Shown: positions 10,991 through 23,101 of the stretch, in pieces
Layout of the letters: every line of letters begins with the position of its first letter
How positions within the stretch are numbered: position 1 is the first letter of the stretch
DNA from: Mycogone perniciosa
Lineage: Eukaryota; Ascomycota; Sordariomycetes; Hypocreales; Hypocreaceae
Direction of reading: 5' to 3'
Length of the DNA stretch: 64,000 nucleotides
Assembly (NCBI GenBank): GCA_025331125.1
Contig: JAOALB010000001.1
Coordinates: 1 to 64,000 of the forward strand
The notes under the pieces: model-generated
Database searches by the model: none
What the model saw: the letters and a program-made list of their open reading frames with translations, nothing else
Told to the model about the DNA's origin: nothing
Position numbers and translations under genes: made by a program

Positions 10991-12178
10991 ATGTCTACTC
11001 TAAAGCGAAAGGCGGCTGCATTACTAGAGGCGGATGCGAAGAAACCCAAGGCCAATGGCAGCATTGCCTCTTTCTTTGGCGCGGCGCCGAAGCCAGCCAG
11101 CGCTCCCGCAAGCTCACCCGCTGTCAAGTTCGACAAAGAGAAGTGGGTTGCAGGCTTGACAGCCGAGCAGAAGGAGTTGCTAAAGCTCGAGATCGATACA
11201 CTTCATGATAGCTGGTTGGCGCTGCTGAAAGATGATATCACCACCAAGGAGTTTCTGGAGTTGAAGAAGTTCTTGAACAGAGAGACAGCATCTGGCAAGA
11301 AATGGTTTCCCCCAAAGGAGGATGTCTATTCGTGGTAAGTTTATTGTCTTCTTGGGACTGACTGGAATTGAAGATCTAACTAACATCGTTGAAGGTCTCG
11401 TCACACACCATTCAACGAGGTCAAGGTTGTCATCGTTGGCCAAGACCCTTATCACAACGTAAACCAAGCCCACGGCATGGCCTTCTCTGTTCGACCACCG
11501 ACCCCCGCGCCCCCTTCGCTTAGAAATATGTACATTGCTTTGAAGAAGGATTATCCAAGCTTTATCGACCCACCAAATAGAGGCGGTCTCCTGACACCAT
11601 GGGCCGATCGCGGCGTGCTGATGTTGAACACCTGCCTCACTGTCCGAGCACACGAAGCAAACTCGCACTCTAACCGCGGCTGGGAGCGTTTCACCCAGAA
11701 AGTCATTGACCTGATTGCACAGAAGAGAACCCGAGGTGTTGTGTTCATGGCGTGGGGGACCCCAGCTGGAAAGCGAGTGCAGAAGGTGGACAAGCAGCGA
11801 CATCTAGTGCTTCAAAGCGTGCATCCGAGCCCACTCAGCGCCTCTAGAGGATTCTTTGACTGTGGCCATTTTAAGGCAGCAAACGAGTGGTTGGTGGCTA
11901 GATATGGAGATGAGGGAGAGATTGATTGGGCCCTCGTGCCGAACAACACGACAAAGAAAGTGATTAAAGAAGGAGTCAAGGCGGTCGCGTCGTCAACAGA
12001 ACCTAAAGAAGAGAAGGTGGCTGATGGTGAGTTCAAGAAGGAGAGGAATGAAACCAAAGAGGAGGAGGAAGCAGAAGAGGAGGATGATGAGGATGATGAC
12101 GTGGACTCTGAAGATGAGGAGGCTTTGGAGGAAGCTCTCAAACTGGCGGAGGAAGAGGCCAAAAAACAAGCGGATTGA
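10991..12178 (+). CDS. UNG1: Uracil-DNA glycosylase, family 1
   Basis: It removes uracil from DNA to start base-excision repair in nucleus and mitochondria. Model: join(10991..11334,11395..12178), 375 residues, with a 60-bp intron carrying a CTAAC branch site. The catalytic motif GQDPYH is at residues 130-135 (Asp132 activates water) and the minor-groove motif HPSPLS starts at residue 258. The core ends near residue 300. The N-terminus is basic (TLKRKAAALLEADAKKPKA), then GSIASFFG resembles a degenerate PCNA-binding box such as that at the N-terminus of human UNG2. After the core comes an unusual tail of about 70 residues, strongly acidic with runs of Glu and Asp, absent from the UNG proteins I know. 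Start chosen for the good context (acaATG) and the N-terminal motif. Confidence 0.95.
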
Positions 12179-14680
12179 GATTGAGACTTCTGAGGCAGGC
12201 CGACTGTATGAATGGATATATGGATGGATTTTGTGTTGGATTGGATGTATGCAGCTGGATGTATTATAGGAAATCATGGATGGCGGTATGTAGGTTTCAA
12301 ACATCGGAGTTCAAGGTAGCACCATTAGTGTAAGTAGTATTAACATGGGTATCGATCTATGAAGTGGATTGTTCCATTATCGTGGTGGGTGGCGCCAACA
12401 TGACGGAGGGTTGGTGACAGCCATGCATCACACTGGCATGCAGCTCGCCTGGTGCCTCCGAGGCTCCAGGCGTTGTGGGGAGTCTCCTCCCGGTATGAGT
12501 GCCGAAAGATGATCTCCGCATGCCGGCATTAGTAGTAGCAGTAGTATTACGGAGTAGAGTTGTAGGAGGTTAAAAAGGATAGTATAGAGGAGATGGGGTC
12601 ATCATATGTCCAGAGTGAATCTGCTGGGATACATAACTGCACTTCTCCATTACGTCAATGTATTTAAGTATTTCTACTCCGTAATTCTTCGCACTATTTC
12701 TGCAGGAGACCCGATTCTGGACAAAGACGTCAAAAGAGCCAGTCTCGGACATCGAAGTAAGACGGCGTTTGATTAGACTTGTTAGCGTGACGTTTGGACA
12801 ACTCATCAACATCAGCCCAAGAACTCCTCAAAACCCTTGGCCTATCAAAGACAGCCAGTTGCATGTTAATAGCATGTCGGGCTATCCAATTGGGGTGCGG
12901 TAGCGTTCAAGACGCAGCTATTTCTTTTTTTTTCGCTGCACCCTTTCTTTGCCCGTGTCTCGTAGGAGCTGAAAAGGGCTGGACATGCATCTTTGGCTAC
13001 TGATCGTCTGGAGAGGCTGGTGATTCGCATAGCATGTGTGGACAGAAGAAATTCCTCTCATCCTACCAAGCGGATGTCTCTGTATATTATAGACTTTCTT
13101 TGGAGCATGGACGCCGTTGAGGATGGTAGGCTGAGATTTCATTTGGAGAGATTCTAGTGTACTCCGTACTCGTAAACAATTAGGAGCCAACCACCGACCA
13201 GCGATAGGGACATTGTGCTTCCAATATCCATGCGAAAAAACCAGGTTCCTCACAGGCGGGATGAAAAGAAGTGGCCCTCGCGTTTCCCACCCTAATAGTT
13301 TTACTACCTCTGGACGGCAGGCAAAGGCGGATCAGTAGCAGCATCAGCAGCAGTTTGATGCCTATATACTCCATACAAGCGACCGAGACTATGTGGCTAG
13401 CAGATCATCCAAGGATTGATTTACTCCGCCGTTCAAGCGCGATATGTATGTACTTGGTACGGAGTACGGAGTAGTATGTATGAAATACGTACATACATAC
13501 TTCGTACATACGGAGTACGCCATACATACTCCGGAGAAGGGCTGCAGATACTCCCCCTGCCTGCAGAGATCCGCTTGTGCAGTTGAAGCGACAAAGACCA
13601 GACTGTGATCTCTGCCGCACTTGTGGACGGTGTAATTTAACTCCCAGGGTGGCCCTGTCACGGACCAGTGGCCCCAAAGGCTGCCAGACCACTGAAACCA
13701 GTAGGAAACCGCCACTTTCGAGGGTTGCAGGCTCCCGCCCACTCACTACCGGACGCTATCAGGCCGGGTCCACAGGCCGACTCTCGCTAAGCTGATCCTA
13801 GACCATCCATCGTCATATCACCACCATTATTTTTTGGTCAAAGTTGAGATACGAGAGAAGTAACTACGAGTACAGAGTCGACCCCCTGTGATGACAGACC
13901 AGTCTTCGTGACAGACCAGGTACAACAATCAAGTCCAGGTACCCGCCAGCGGCGCTTTGTAGACGAGGGACCACTGCCTGTCCCGGCTTAGCGCACAGTC
14001 CGTACTCGTCTGGAACTTCATCTCATCTTAAAGTAGTTGCATAAAAAAAGACCCCCCCTTGTCGCGCGCGTCACGTCGCCCCTGAAAGCCGCGAAGAGAC
14101 GATTCCCACCACTGCCCTGCTTCGCCCTCTTCCAGACAGACAAGACCGTTTCTTCTCCTCCTGCAGGCGGCGTCCATTTCGAAACATCACTCGTAGCCAT
14201 TGCATTGTGTGTGCGCCGGTGCTTCCCTTTCTCCCGGTACCTTCTACGGTATCCTTCTTCAGCTTCCCGCCTGCACTCCTCCTTAGGTTTCTTTTCTTCT
14301 GATCTGCTTCTTCTTCTTCTCAACACTCACTCACTCCCCTTTTGTTCTGCTGTGGCAGCCAGCCACCAGTTGCACGGAATCGCAGCGCGAGTTGACTCTA
14401 GGGCTTCACTATTCCAAGTCCAACCCAGCACCGTTGCCGACGTCTCTTTTTCCACAGCCGAGCCCCCAGGACTAGACGTTGCTTTTTGTCGCCTCCTTGA
14501 TCTGACTCTCAGTGTGTCATGGCCTTTGACTGAGACTCTTTCTGTCTGCCCACCGCCTCCAATACAACACCGCGCAGTGGCTTTATAGTACCGCCATTGT
14601 TTGACCTTGAGCGCCTTTCCACCCGGATGAACTTGAGCCTTTACAACATCTGAAATCGGCCGTCACAAGCGTTGCCCATC
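12179..14680. other. Intergenic region and presumed long 5' leader of the Msb1 gene
   Basis: 2.5 kb without a supportable gene. It holds TACGGAGTA-type units at about 12546, 12676 and 13159, and a dense cluster with GTAT repeats at 13446-13535. From about 14100 the plus strand becomes rich in C and T (runs of TTCTTC, CTCCT), typical of fungal promoters and 5' leaders, leading into the ATG at 14681. Confidence 0.5.
13456..13535. repeat. Cluster of GTACGGA / ATAC-repeat elements
   Basis: Within 80 bp there are GTACGGAGTACGGAGTA, repeated ATAC/GTAC tetramers, TACTTCGTAC, ACGGAGTACG and TACTCCGGAG. It lies between UNG1 and the Msb1 gene. Confidence 0.75.
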
Positions 14681-17600
14681 ATGCCAGGCCTCTTCTCCCG
14701 ACTGAAGTCCAAGGACGGCAGGTCCAAGAAGAAGAATGGCATGAACGAACTCGCCAACGCACTCCCGCAGCGGAGAAGGTGGGATGATGCCTGGACACGT
14801 AAAATCGTCGACCCAGAAGAGATTCAGGAGTTACTTCGATACTGTACCGAGGAGCTCAAGTCGCGAGGTATGACATCAATCCCGCGCCATCATGCAGCTT
14901 CCCTTGTTTCCTATGCGCCGTGACACAATGTGCCATGCTAATCAACGGCTCGTACCGCAGGTCTCGATCATCCCTTTCTCCTACTGCCATTCCGACCGAC
15001 TTCCAATCCTAGTGCTGTGCGCACCTTTATACGACACTTCTTTAACCAGGACCCTCCCATGGGTGGCGAGGCATTGGGCCAAGAGCTGCGCATGGCCGAA
15101 CCTATGGTAGGCATTCATCCGTGCTTCCTCCCTAGATTGTTCGTGCTCATTAAATTTGCAGGTCATCTCGGGTGTTATGAAATGGTGCTGGAGTCGTCTT
15201 CAGGGAGGTGTCGTTGGCTGGGACGCTTACGAGCTGTTCAAAATTGGAGAATTCGGTACGTTGCATACACTTGGCAAATGATTTCCACTCAAGGTGGCTT
15301 CATTATTTGCAAATGCTGACTCGGATATTCAGATTCCAATTTGGCCAGGGATTCATTCAAAACCTTCATTCCTCTTAGTGTAGAGAACATTGCTCGACAG
15401 CAAATCATCTTCGATTTCTTTGGCCTCATGGCAGCAGTAGCCGCACATGGAAAAACTAACGGCTTTGGAGGTCGCAAGCTCTCTCGCATGGCCGCATGGT
15501 GGGCGTTTGAGCAAAAAGATACCGGTAATGGTTTTGACGGTGGCTACACCGCATGGCTCAAGTAAGACGCAACACAGAAGTGTATGATTGATGAAATGGA
15601 AGTGCTGACCATGCCCCTAGTGCTGCTGACGCCACGAGCCACCTTTTCTTCGCATATCTTCGATCTTTATCGCCTGAGCAGAATCCCACCGGAATTACTC
15701 TGCTGCCTAGGTCACTTCAGAAGCTGCTTCAGGAAACCGAGTATCCCCCACACAGACCCGAGTTATTGATGGTGAAGACGAAAAAGGTGGTTATGATTGT
15801 CGACACAGTTTCCCCAACTCCCTTCGCACTCTTGCGTAGAGCAAACCACTTCCAGTATAGGGACTCCGACAAAGAACTCCAAGTGTTTTCCAACTTCGAG
15901 GACCCAGTGAAGGCTCTGACTGAGGAATGCCGCCGAGTTTTGAAGGCTATATCGGCAGCCAACCAATCCCAAGCTTCCAGCGCGAAACACTCCACAAGTC
16001 TGCGTGATGCTTCATGGTCGCGGTTCGAGGATATCGGTTTCTCGAGCTCGTTGGAGGAAGACGAGGAGGAGGACGAAAGCGCGTTGGCGGGAAGGAAACC
16101 ACAGCAACTACACGGTCTTAGGACGACCCCGGCATCTGGCGATAACGGAGCTGCACGACCAACCACACCATCGTGGGCTGATTTCCTGTCATCTGGGTTT
16201 GTCGGCGATACCCAGTCGAGGTCGAGTCTGCTTCTGCCCCCTGACAAGGTCCTTCCGCCTCTTGTCACGCAACAACCCAGGCAACAGAGCTCCCAGTCTC
16301 ATCGCCCAAGGCTTGAGTCTGACCATCTTCAGCCGGGAGAGCTGGCAAGCATTAGGGTCATTGATCTCGATGATGCATTCTGGTGGGTGTGGATGAGCAG
16401 CCTTGCTCCTGAAGAGACCCCCGACCGAAAATCAGCTTTCGGCCGATGCGCCGTAATTGAGACACAAATTACCGGTGGTCGCTGGCTGGTCATGGAAGAA
16501 ATGGTTGCCGGAGCTGCGCCTGATCCCCAAGAAGGGGCGTACATTGCGGAAAAGAAGGGCTTCTTCTCTTGGACGAGACGGGCCAAAACCATCTCTCGAC
16601 GTAAATCTGCAAGCAGAAAAGCTCTGGATAAAGGAGATAAAAGTCTTGGAGAAAGTTTGAATGGCAGCAGGGTCAGCATTGGGCCAGATGCGCATGCCAG
16701 GATTCAGGCCAAGGCAGCCCAACTGCGAGCTATGCAGGACAAGGATGAACAGGGTGCCCAGGTCGTGCGACGTGGTCGCACTGATTCCGAGCTGCTGGCA
16801 GAGAAGACCAATAGTGTCTTCGCTCTTCAGCCCACCATCGTGGGTGAGGCATCCTCAGCCTTGAAATGGGTCAGCAAGTATGACAAGGGTACCATCAAGG
16901 ATGCCTACATGGCCAACAACGCTGCTGGTCGTGGAGTGATCCTTTCTTCGCCATCGAACCATACCAATGGCCAAAATGGAAGTGCCAACGGCCGTGTTAC
17001 GTCGCCTACGGTGCCTGCCAAAGATACCCCCATTAGCTCTGCTTCACCTTTATCCCAAGCCCCCTCTACTTTGTCCTTGGCGACCGAAAAGGTTCGAGAA
17101 GACCGACAAGCATCTCCTACTATGAAAATTGAAGCTGCCCCCTTGGCAGAACAGCCAAAGGCAGAGCACTCCGGTCTGCCTACGCCACCAAGGGACGATG
17201 AAACGACTCGAGTCATCTCTTCAACCCTCAATGATAAGCTCTCACCATCTGATTCCGGAATGAGTCTGGAGACGATGAAGCAGCAGAAGGGTTTCCGAAA
17301 ACTCTTTGGTCGGAAGAACCGCAACTCCAAGGTTCTGGAAAATGCAGCTGACGACGCAAACAACGTGGTCCAAGATACACAAAAGGAGCTCCCGAGCCCT
17401 GTTGCTGCCCCATCTTCTGTTTCAAATGCTGTGCCATCCCAACCCGATGTTGCTGAGGATGAGTCAAAGGCGGCACTGTTCACGGAGCCGACCTATGATC
17501 CATCAGTCGGCGACAGTGTCACTCACGTTGATTCTGCCGATTATGCCGCGGAAGCTAAGCACGAGTTCTCCAGATTCGACCAGGGCCCTCTGGATCAGCC

Positions 17601-18037
17601 AGCCTTTGCCCCCGAAGACGATGATGAGGATGATGCTGTTCCACCCCCGATTGCCTTGCACTCTCAGCGCCAGGAGTTTTCGAGAAGTGTGACTGAATTG
17701 TCTAAGGAGGGACTTGCCCAGGGCGCGGGCCCCGGTATTCAGGACCGTTGGGCGCAAATCCGCAAGAACGCCGCAGACAGGGCGTCTAGTCGCCAAAGCG
17801 AGGAGCAGAGCGTAACAAGGCACAGCAAGACTACTGATGGCGATGATGAGACGAGCGGAGAAGAGAGTAAGTAACCCACCAGGGCAACTTCCGTGTGCAT
17901 ATAAATCAATGAGATTCCTAACCAACTTTACAGCGATCGAATCTCGAGTTGCACGTATCAAGGCTCGTGTTGCCGAGCTTACTGGCAACATGGACGGTTT
18001 TGAGAACTCCGCCCAACCAGCTCCGATCCGTCGTTAA
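14681..18037 (+). CDS. Msb1/Mug8-domain morphogenesis protein
   Basis: Model: join(14681..14867,14961..15106,15162..15255,15333..15561,15621..17866,17934..18037), 1001 residues; every junction keeps frame. The N-terminal half matches the fungal Msb1/Mug8 domain (PF08101): RRRWDDAWTRKIVDPEEIQ, then AVRTFIRHFF, GGVVGWDAYELFKIGE, FKTFIPLSVENIARQQIIFD, KLSRMAAWWAFEQKDTGNGF and LQKLLQETEYPPHRPELL. In yeast Msb1 is linked to polarity, Rho/Cdc42 signalling and cell-wall synthesis. The C-terminal half is disordered, rich in Ser/Pro with an acidic EEDEEEDE patch, basic blocks (RRAKTISRRKSASRK, FRKLFGRKNR), and ends in a short coiled-coil-like helix (IESRVARIKARVAELT). Low-complexity parts probably vary fast. 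Confidence 0.88.
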
Positions 18038-18827
18038 TGGAATCCTCCTATGATACAACCGGTTCACTCGACCTTCGACCAAGATCTATTCTCTGTCACT
18101 CATTTTGAATCAAGTTTATAATCCACTCGTCGGCACATTATCTTTATCCACAGCGATACGATGCGATACGCAGCGTGTGCCCTTTTAATACTAGCCAGTG
18201 TTCTCATTCATTTGATCCTTTTGTTGTCAGTCATTTACCGAATTAATACATGATACCACTAGAAAAAATGGGGACTGTGGGATCAGGAGCCGGAGAAAAG
18301 GAGGCCTCTTTTTTGTTGCCCAAATACCATCACTACGTTATCCTGCTTCTCTCAACGGGGGAGCAACGCAAATGTTTGCAATTTGAAGTCATCTTCGTTC
18401 TTCTATCTAGCCTCTGATTCGGGTTACTTTCAGGTTTCCCTTTGTCTCCATTTTTTTCTTGCTTCTGAGCCTTTTTTGCTCTAATGGACTTGCAGTGGAG
18501 GATTTTGGAGAGAATTCTTCTCGTATGAGAGCGCGACACGCACGAACTTTGTCAATACCTCCCTATGCTAGCTATCTAATTGAAATCCGTTATGTAGAAC
18601 CTGACGATGGAGCCTATTTGTGCTTTTCTCTCCTTATAAACCGACATTGATTGGAGTCTAAGAGCCTTATAGTCCTTGGCGAAGATGCCGGGTCCCTTCT
18701 CTGCCCTTCCAATGTGAATTTGACTCATACAATTAATTCTGCTTCTTCTCACACCGCAGTCCATTGAGCTCTGCTTACTGCTTGCCCTCGTTGAGTTTGC
18801 TGTTGTTTAATCTACCAATCCAAATCC
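18038..18827. other. Convergent 3' intergenic region
   Basis: About 790 bp between the converging stops of the Msb1-domain and DUF726 genes. AT-rich with T runs near 18446-18480. I see no gene. Confidence 0.5.
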
Positions 18828-21249
18828 TTAGTATCGTCTCCCATGGGCTGGGACGTGGCTATCATGTTCGTCATCGTCATCGTCATCCTGATCCACCATG
18901 GCAATAGTCATATATTCCCTGTCATCTGAGTAATTCGACTCTGGTGTCAGTGGGCGAGAAGGTGACTCGTGATCATTGTGTGCATCCTCCTGCTTAGGTT
19001 CTGGGACCGGTCGTCGAGGAAGAGGTGGGTTTTTCTCGCTCTCTTGTGGAGGAGCAGTGGGACGTCTGGGGAGAGGGGGGCTGGTACTGTCATCTTTAGT
19101 TGGTGGTATCTCTTGTGTTGGTCGTCTTGGTAGTGGTGGATTCGCTGGTTCAGATTGGGACATCAGACCAGGTGGTGTGATGGTTAAGCCTCGAAGGTCA
19201 TCTTCCATCTTCTCGACAGTCGAGGGATCTCCATTTTGCTTGGTATCCTCCAAATCGATGAGGTTCTCCTCTGCTTGCTTGTCTTTCATCTTGATAACGT
19301 CATCTTTCTCGATTTCGTCTCCAGCCTTGACGCTCACAAAGCCGCATCGTCGCAGAATCTCACCCGTCAATGAGGCATATCGAAGATGACCACTCACTCT
19401 CTCGCTCAGGTTCAGATTCTCGATGCCTTGTACCTCTTTGATGGGCTGCAGGCCTGCGACGCCTAGAGCGAGGCTGTGCATTCGATACACGAAGCCTAGC
19501 ATCATGTCATTTTCGGAATAGACGTTGAATATCTTGCCTGAGACGACGCTGCGGATGGTGCGCCAATGAGCAGAGTCGGAAGGGGCTGGCGTTCCGATAA
19601 TTACTACCGTATCAACTAAGCCGAAGGCATGACGCTCGGCGAGTGATTGCAGGCAGGAATGAATGGCTGTAGCACCGAGAGAGTAACCCACGAGTGTAAC
19701 TGGTCTCTCACCCTGAACTTTGTTGATAAGGGCATCTGCGAGTAATTCGCCAGCCTTTCTGGAACGATTGCTAGCACGACTGAACGGATTATCAACATTC
19801 GAGGCCATGGCCAGGATCTGAATAGGCCACAGAGCAGCCCACAGAGTCGCCAATACAGTACGCTTGAGCACTTCTACTTTGAAGGCTTGCCAGGCGAATG
19901 AATGCATGAGATCCCGTAAAGCAGTTCCCAGGGCAAGCAAAGTACTCATCTCATAGCGAAGTGCGAAGACTTCGGTATCGGAGCTGAGGACGTGCCAAGG
20001 CTTTGTGACGTCGTCTTCTGTGGTCAGCCAACCGTTGATGCCGACAGTGACGCGAAGGCGGCGTTGTTGTTGTTGTTGCTGCTGTTGTTCCTTGGAAGGG
20101 GCTCCTTGTAGGCTTTGGTCAAGGACCTCTTCTAGGGGAAGGAAGCGGAAGTCTTCGACCTCTTTGGCATAGTTATCCATCATCTCTCCCTAGGAACGGT
20201 CAATAATGTCAACAAGCTCTTCCCAGGGGGGCAACACTCACAGTCATCTTGGCTCCATAAGCCCCAAAGAGGGCTCCAACCAGTGCACCGTTCATCCAGA
20301 AGATACCAAGAAAACTAGCAACTCCCCCCAGACCGACTCCTCCAAGAATACCGCCAATGGCCCCAGCAACAACGGGAGCTGCCAGTCCACCTGTGACACC
20401 AATCACTGCGGCGCCAGCAACGGAAGCCAGGCCAACTTTCCAGAAGCGGCTCACTTTGTTCTCCTGTCGACGCTTCGCGGCCTCGGCGTCAGCAGACATG
20501 GCCTCTTTCTGGCTCTTATCCGCTGTAGAGGATTCCATGAGAGACCTGGCAATCTCGGCTTCCTCCTTGTTGAGAAATGCCTGTGGGAGCTCTAGTGACG
20601 AGGCCAGGTAGAGAACCAAAGCACGGGAATGAGCGGAATATTTTCCCGTGGACAGGAGTAGGAGCAGAACGCAGCTGAGGGCCTCTTCCCGATCCTCCGC
20701 GGGAATAGTAGTTAATCTTGTCGGGATGGGATGGTATATAGCTTGCAGCGTAGAGACATCCTCGGTGCTGTCAATTGTTGTGCCCTCGACATCTACGAGG
20801 TGGTTACCGTGTTCCGGTATGTCCAATTTCGTCTTGTCGATAGCCTCGCGTCGTGCTTTTCGCTCTGATATAACCTTGGGGGTATCTTGTACGTTCACAA
20901 CCTCCCCCAACTTGGACACGACTTCGTCCCTCCATTCGAAAGTGTACTTCAAAGCAGCCCTCTGGACACGCTCAGCCTCCTTTGTAGGCTTATATGTCGA
21001 CGACCGTCGAGAAATCCGGGGCTCGCCACCTTGAGGTGGCGATGTGGTGGACTTTCTTCCCAGGCCGGCGGACCTTTCAGCTTCATTGCCTTCATCTTCC
21101 GGGGCGATAGATCCCAATTCATCAGAAGGATGTTCCAGCTCAGAAATCATGTACGTCGTAACGTCGTTGACGAGCTGCAGCAACGCCTGTCGCCTGGCGG
21201 GGTTCAAGGCGATGACGATTTGACGCGGATCTGTGCATCGTGGCGCCAT
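18828..21249 (-). CDS. DUF726 (TMCO4/Mil1-like) membrane-associated putative lipase
   Basis: Model: complement(join(18828..20189,20242..21249)), 789 residues, one 52-bp phase-0 intron. A glycine/alanine-rich hydrophobic region (near residues 275-330, e.g. VGLASVAGAAVIGVTGGLAA and GALVGALFGAYGAKM) probably inserts in or binds membrane. It is followed by an alpha/beta-hydrolase-like domain with the nucleophile elbow GYSLG near residue 504 (Ser about 506), a VVIIGTPAP strand and later an NVYSENDMMLG block, as in DUF726 proteins (yeast Mil1, human TMCO4). Activity has not been shown for most members. A run of nine glutamines follows APSKE in the linker. The disordered C-terminus carries three PPLPRRP motifs, likely SH3 ligands, and a run of aspartates. 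ATG at 21249 is the first in frame. Confidence 0.85.
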
Positions 21250-21992
21250 TGTGGTGTGTCCTGTGTATTCCGTATCTTGCTATCCAGAAGTCATTGATGG
21301 AGTCGTGTAGAATATCTGTGGTTTTGACAATTAAGTGTCCTTCGCCACAAGCTTCTATCTCCAAGCCGGCGGATTGTGTAAGCGTAAGAATATGTGTCTC
21401 GCTGCTGAATCGACATGAAACGTACTTATTGGTAGGCAATTGGTTGGGTATGAGGACATATGTCACACCAAGAATGCATGTGCCCAGCCTATCAGGCATC
21501 AGAATCTTTCAGGGGATTTCACACAAATAGTTGCATCCATACGAAGGACTTCAGTCAGAGTGCGGAAAAGAATCTTCGAATATCTTAAAAATGACGTAGA
21601 ATGGGGGAAATGATAGGCATTGTGACGGCTAACATGTGGAAGATGACAGTGCCGAGATGCCAAAACTGCTAATAAGTTAGGTAGTATCTGATACTTCTTA
21701 AGCTCAAATAAATTGCTAGATCATAACAATTCGCCTGTACATAAAATAATTCGTCATTCCCGGTGCATTAATTTCCTGAGAGCAATAATATGGAATAGAA
21801 GCTCAAAATTAAAGATGATACTCAGTTGTCGAGCCCACGGGGACAGATGATGATTGTCGAGTTGCAAAGGTCATGCATGGCTTTTTCACATCGCAAAGGA
21901 ATAGAAGCACTACTACAAAAAAGGCCTGTGTTGCCTGAAGACGCAAAATGCACGAAACGACAAAAAATGTAACTCTTCTCCGGAAGAAGAAC
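21250..21992. other. Intergenic region between the DUF726 gene and tRNA-Tyr
   Basis: About 740 bp, AT-rich from 21580 to 21800. It should contain the DUF726 promoter and 5' leader. No gene is supported. Confidence 0.45.
21962..21967 (-). terminator. RNA polymerase III terminator of tRNA-Tyr
   Basis: On the minus strand a run of six T lies 25 nt past the 3' end of the tRNA, the usual Pol III stop signal. Confidence 0.75.
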
Positions 21993-22079
21993 TCTCCGGG
22001 GACGGAGTCGAACCGCCGACATTTCGGTGAGATGTTATCCATTACAGCCGAACGCCATTACCAACTAGACCACCCAGAG
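21993..22079 (-). tRNA. tRNA-Tyr (anticodon GUA) with a 13-nt intron
   Basis: Read on the minus strand the 87 nt fold as a cloverleaf. The acceptor stem CTCTGGG pairs with CCCGGAG (one G-T), with discriminator A. The D arm contains AGTTGGTAA. The anticodon stem TTCGG pairs with CCGAA. The loop reads CTGTAA, then a 13-nt intron (TGGATAACATCTC), then A. The T arm GGCGG-TTCGACT-CCGTC has the standard T loop. The C1:G72 pair and A73 are the classical eukaryotic tyrosine identity elements, and the intron sits one base 3' of the anticodon as in other fungal tRNA-Tyr genes. Confidence 0.93.
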
Positions 22080-22351
22080 GCAGAAGAGTTGACAGGAGAG
22101 GAACTCTATACCCTTAAGAGGTGTTCAATGTGGGGATCAGATTTTCTCAGCCGCTAACGCCTCCAAGCAGCTCTGATAAGCTCTGATAAGCTATCGCTCC
22201 ACTAAAAAAAATCCATTAACAGCCAACCAGCAATACGCCTCTCGTTCGCCAGTCACGCTCGCATCCAAAGAGCCTTCAAAACATATTCAATGCAATTAAT
22301 ATCGCCAAGAATACCCCATTACCATAATTATTAGTGTCGGAATTGCACACG

Positions 22352-23008
22352 ATGGACGCCTACGCCTTGCTCTCCTCCCAAGGATGGAGAGGAACGGGAC
22401 ATTCCCTACACAAAACCGACGACTCGATCGGACTCGCGAAACCTCTTCTCCTCTCAAGAAAAGACAATACGAAAGGCCTCGGGACAACACAACACTTCAC
22501 AAGCGACCAATGGTGGATGAACGCCTTTGACGAACAGCTCAAGGGTCTGGACACTTCCAAAGAAGGAAAAGTTGTACAGACTGTCCAGACCGGCAAACTC
22601 AATGCTCTTGATAAGAAGCACTTGTCGAAATACTCTGTATATGCCACATTTGTGCGAGGGGGGTTTCTTGAGGGAACACTATCATCTACAGAGACAGATG
22701 ATTCGTCTGGCGCAGAATCAGACAAGAGCATCAACAAGGGGGCCGAACCGCCAAAAGCAGACTCCGAGCCCAGGAAGGAAACCAAGGAAGAACGGAGAGC
22801 ACGGAAGGAAGAGAAGATGAAGAGAAAAGAAGCCCGGGCATTGAGGAAAGCTGCTCGCCTTGAGCGAAAGTCCAAAAAGAACAAGGCGAAAAAGGACAAG
22901 TCGGACTCTAGCGACAGCGCAAAGGAAGAGAAACGTCGCAGGCGAGCAAAGAAGGAAGAAAGGCGGCGGCGGAGAGAACTAGAAAAGAACAAGAAGAATG
23001 GGAGCTGA
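22352..23008 (+). CDS. G-patch protein, Tma23/Pxr1-like ribosome-biogenesis factor
   Basis: Single exon, 218 residues. The first 50 residues hold a G-patch-like motif: YALLSSQGWRGTGHSL, then GLAKPLLLSRKDNTKGLG. It is followed by QWWMNAFDEQLKGLD and KYSVYATFVRGGFLEG, an arrangement I associate with yeast Tma23, a nucleolar factor tied to 40S biogenesis. G-patch proteins usually activate DEAH helicases. The C-terminal third is a long, very basic Lys/Arg/Glu helix (KEERRARKEEKMKRKEARAL), typical of nucleolar proteins. The ATG at 22352 fits the conserved first residues. The gene lies head-to-head with tRNA-Tyr and tail-to-tail with THG1, only 93 bp from its stop. Confidence 0.82.
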   Translation: MDAYALLSSQGWRGTGHSLHKTDDSIGLAKPLLLSRKDNTKGLGTTQHFTSDQWWMNAFDEQLKGLDTSKEGKVVQTVQTGKLNALDKKHLSKYSVYATFVRGGFLEGTLSSTETDDSSGAESDKSINKGAEPPKADSEPRKETKEERRARKEEKMKRKEARALRKAARLERKSKKNKAKKDKSDSSDSAKEEKRRRRAKKEERRRRRELEKNKKNGS

Positions 23009-23101
23009 GATTTCATGTCTAATCATGCCCGCATAAACAAGCATTAGCACGGAGTTGGGGTCATTATTTTCATTCGGGACAAGGGATACCCAAATAGAAT
23101 A

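Noticed and set aside
13560..13760. Segment with tRNA-like GGGTTGCAGGCTCC
   Set aside because: It does not fold as a cloverleaf and has no A-box at the right distance.
22360..23016. Minus-strand frame of 218 codons opposite the G-patch gene, rich in Ser/Phe/Leu
   Set aside because: Antisense of the Lys/Arg/Glu-rich tail. The plus strand has the G-patch motif and a good start.
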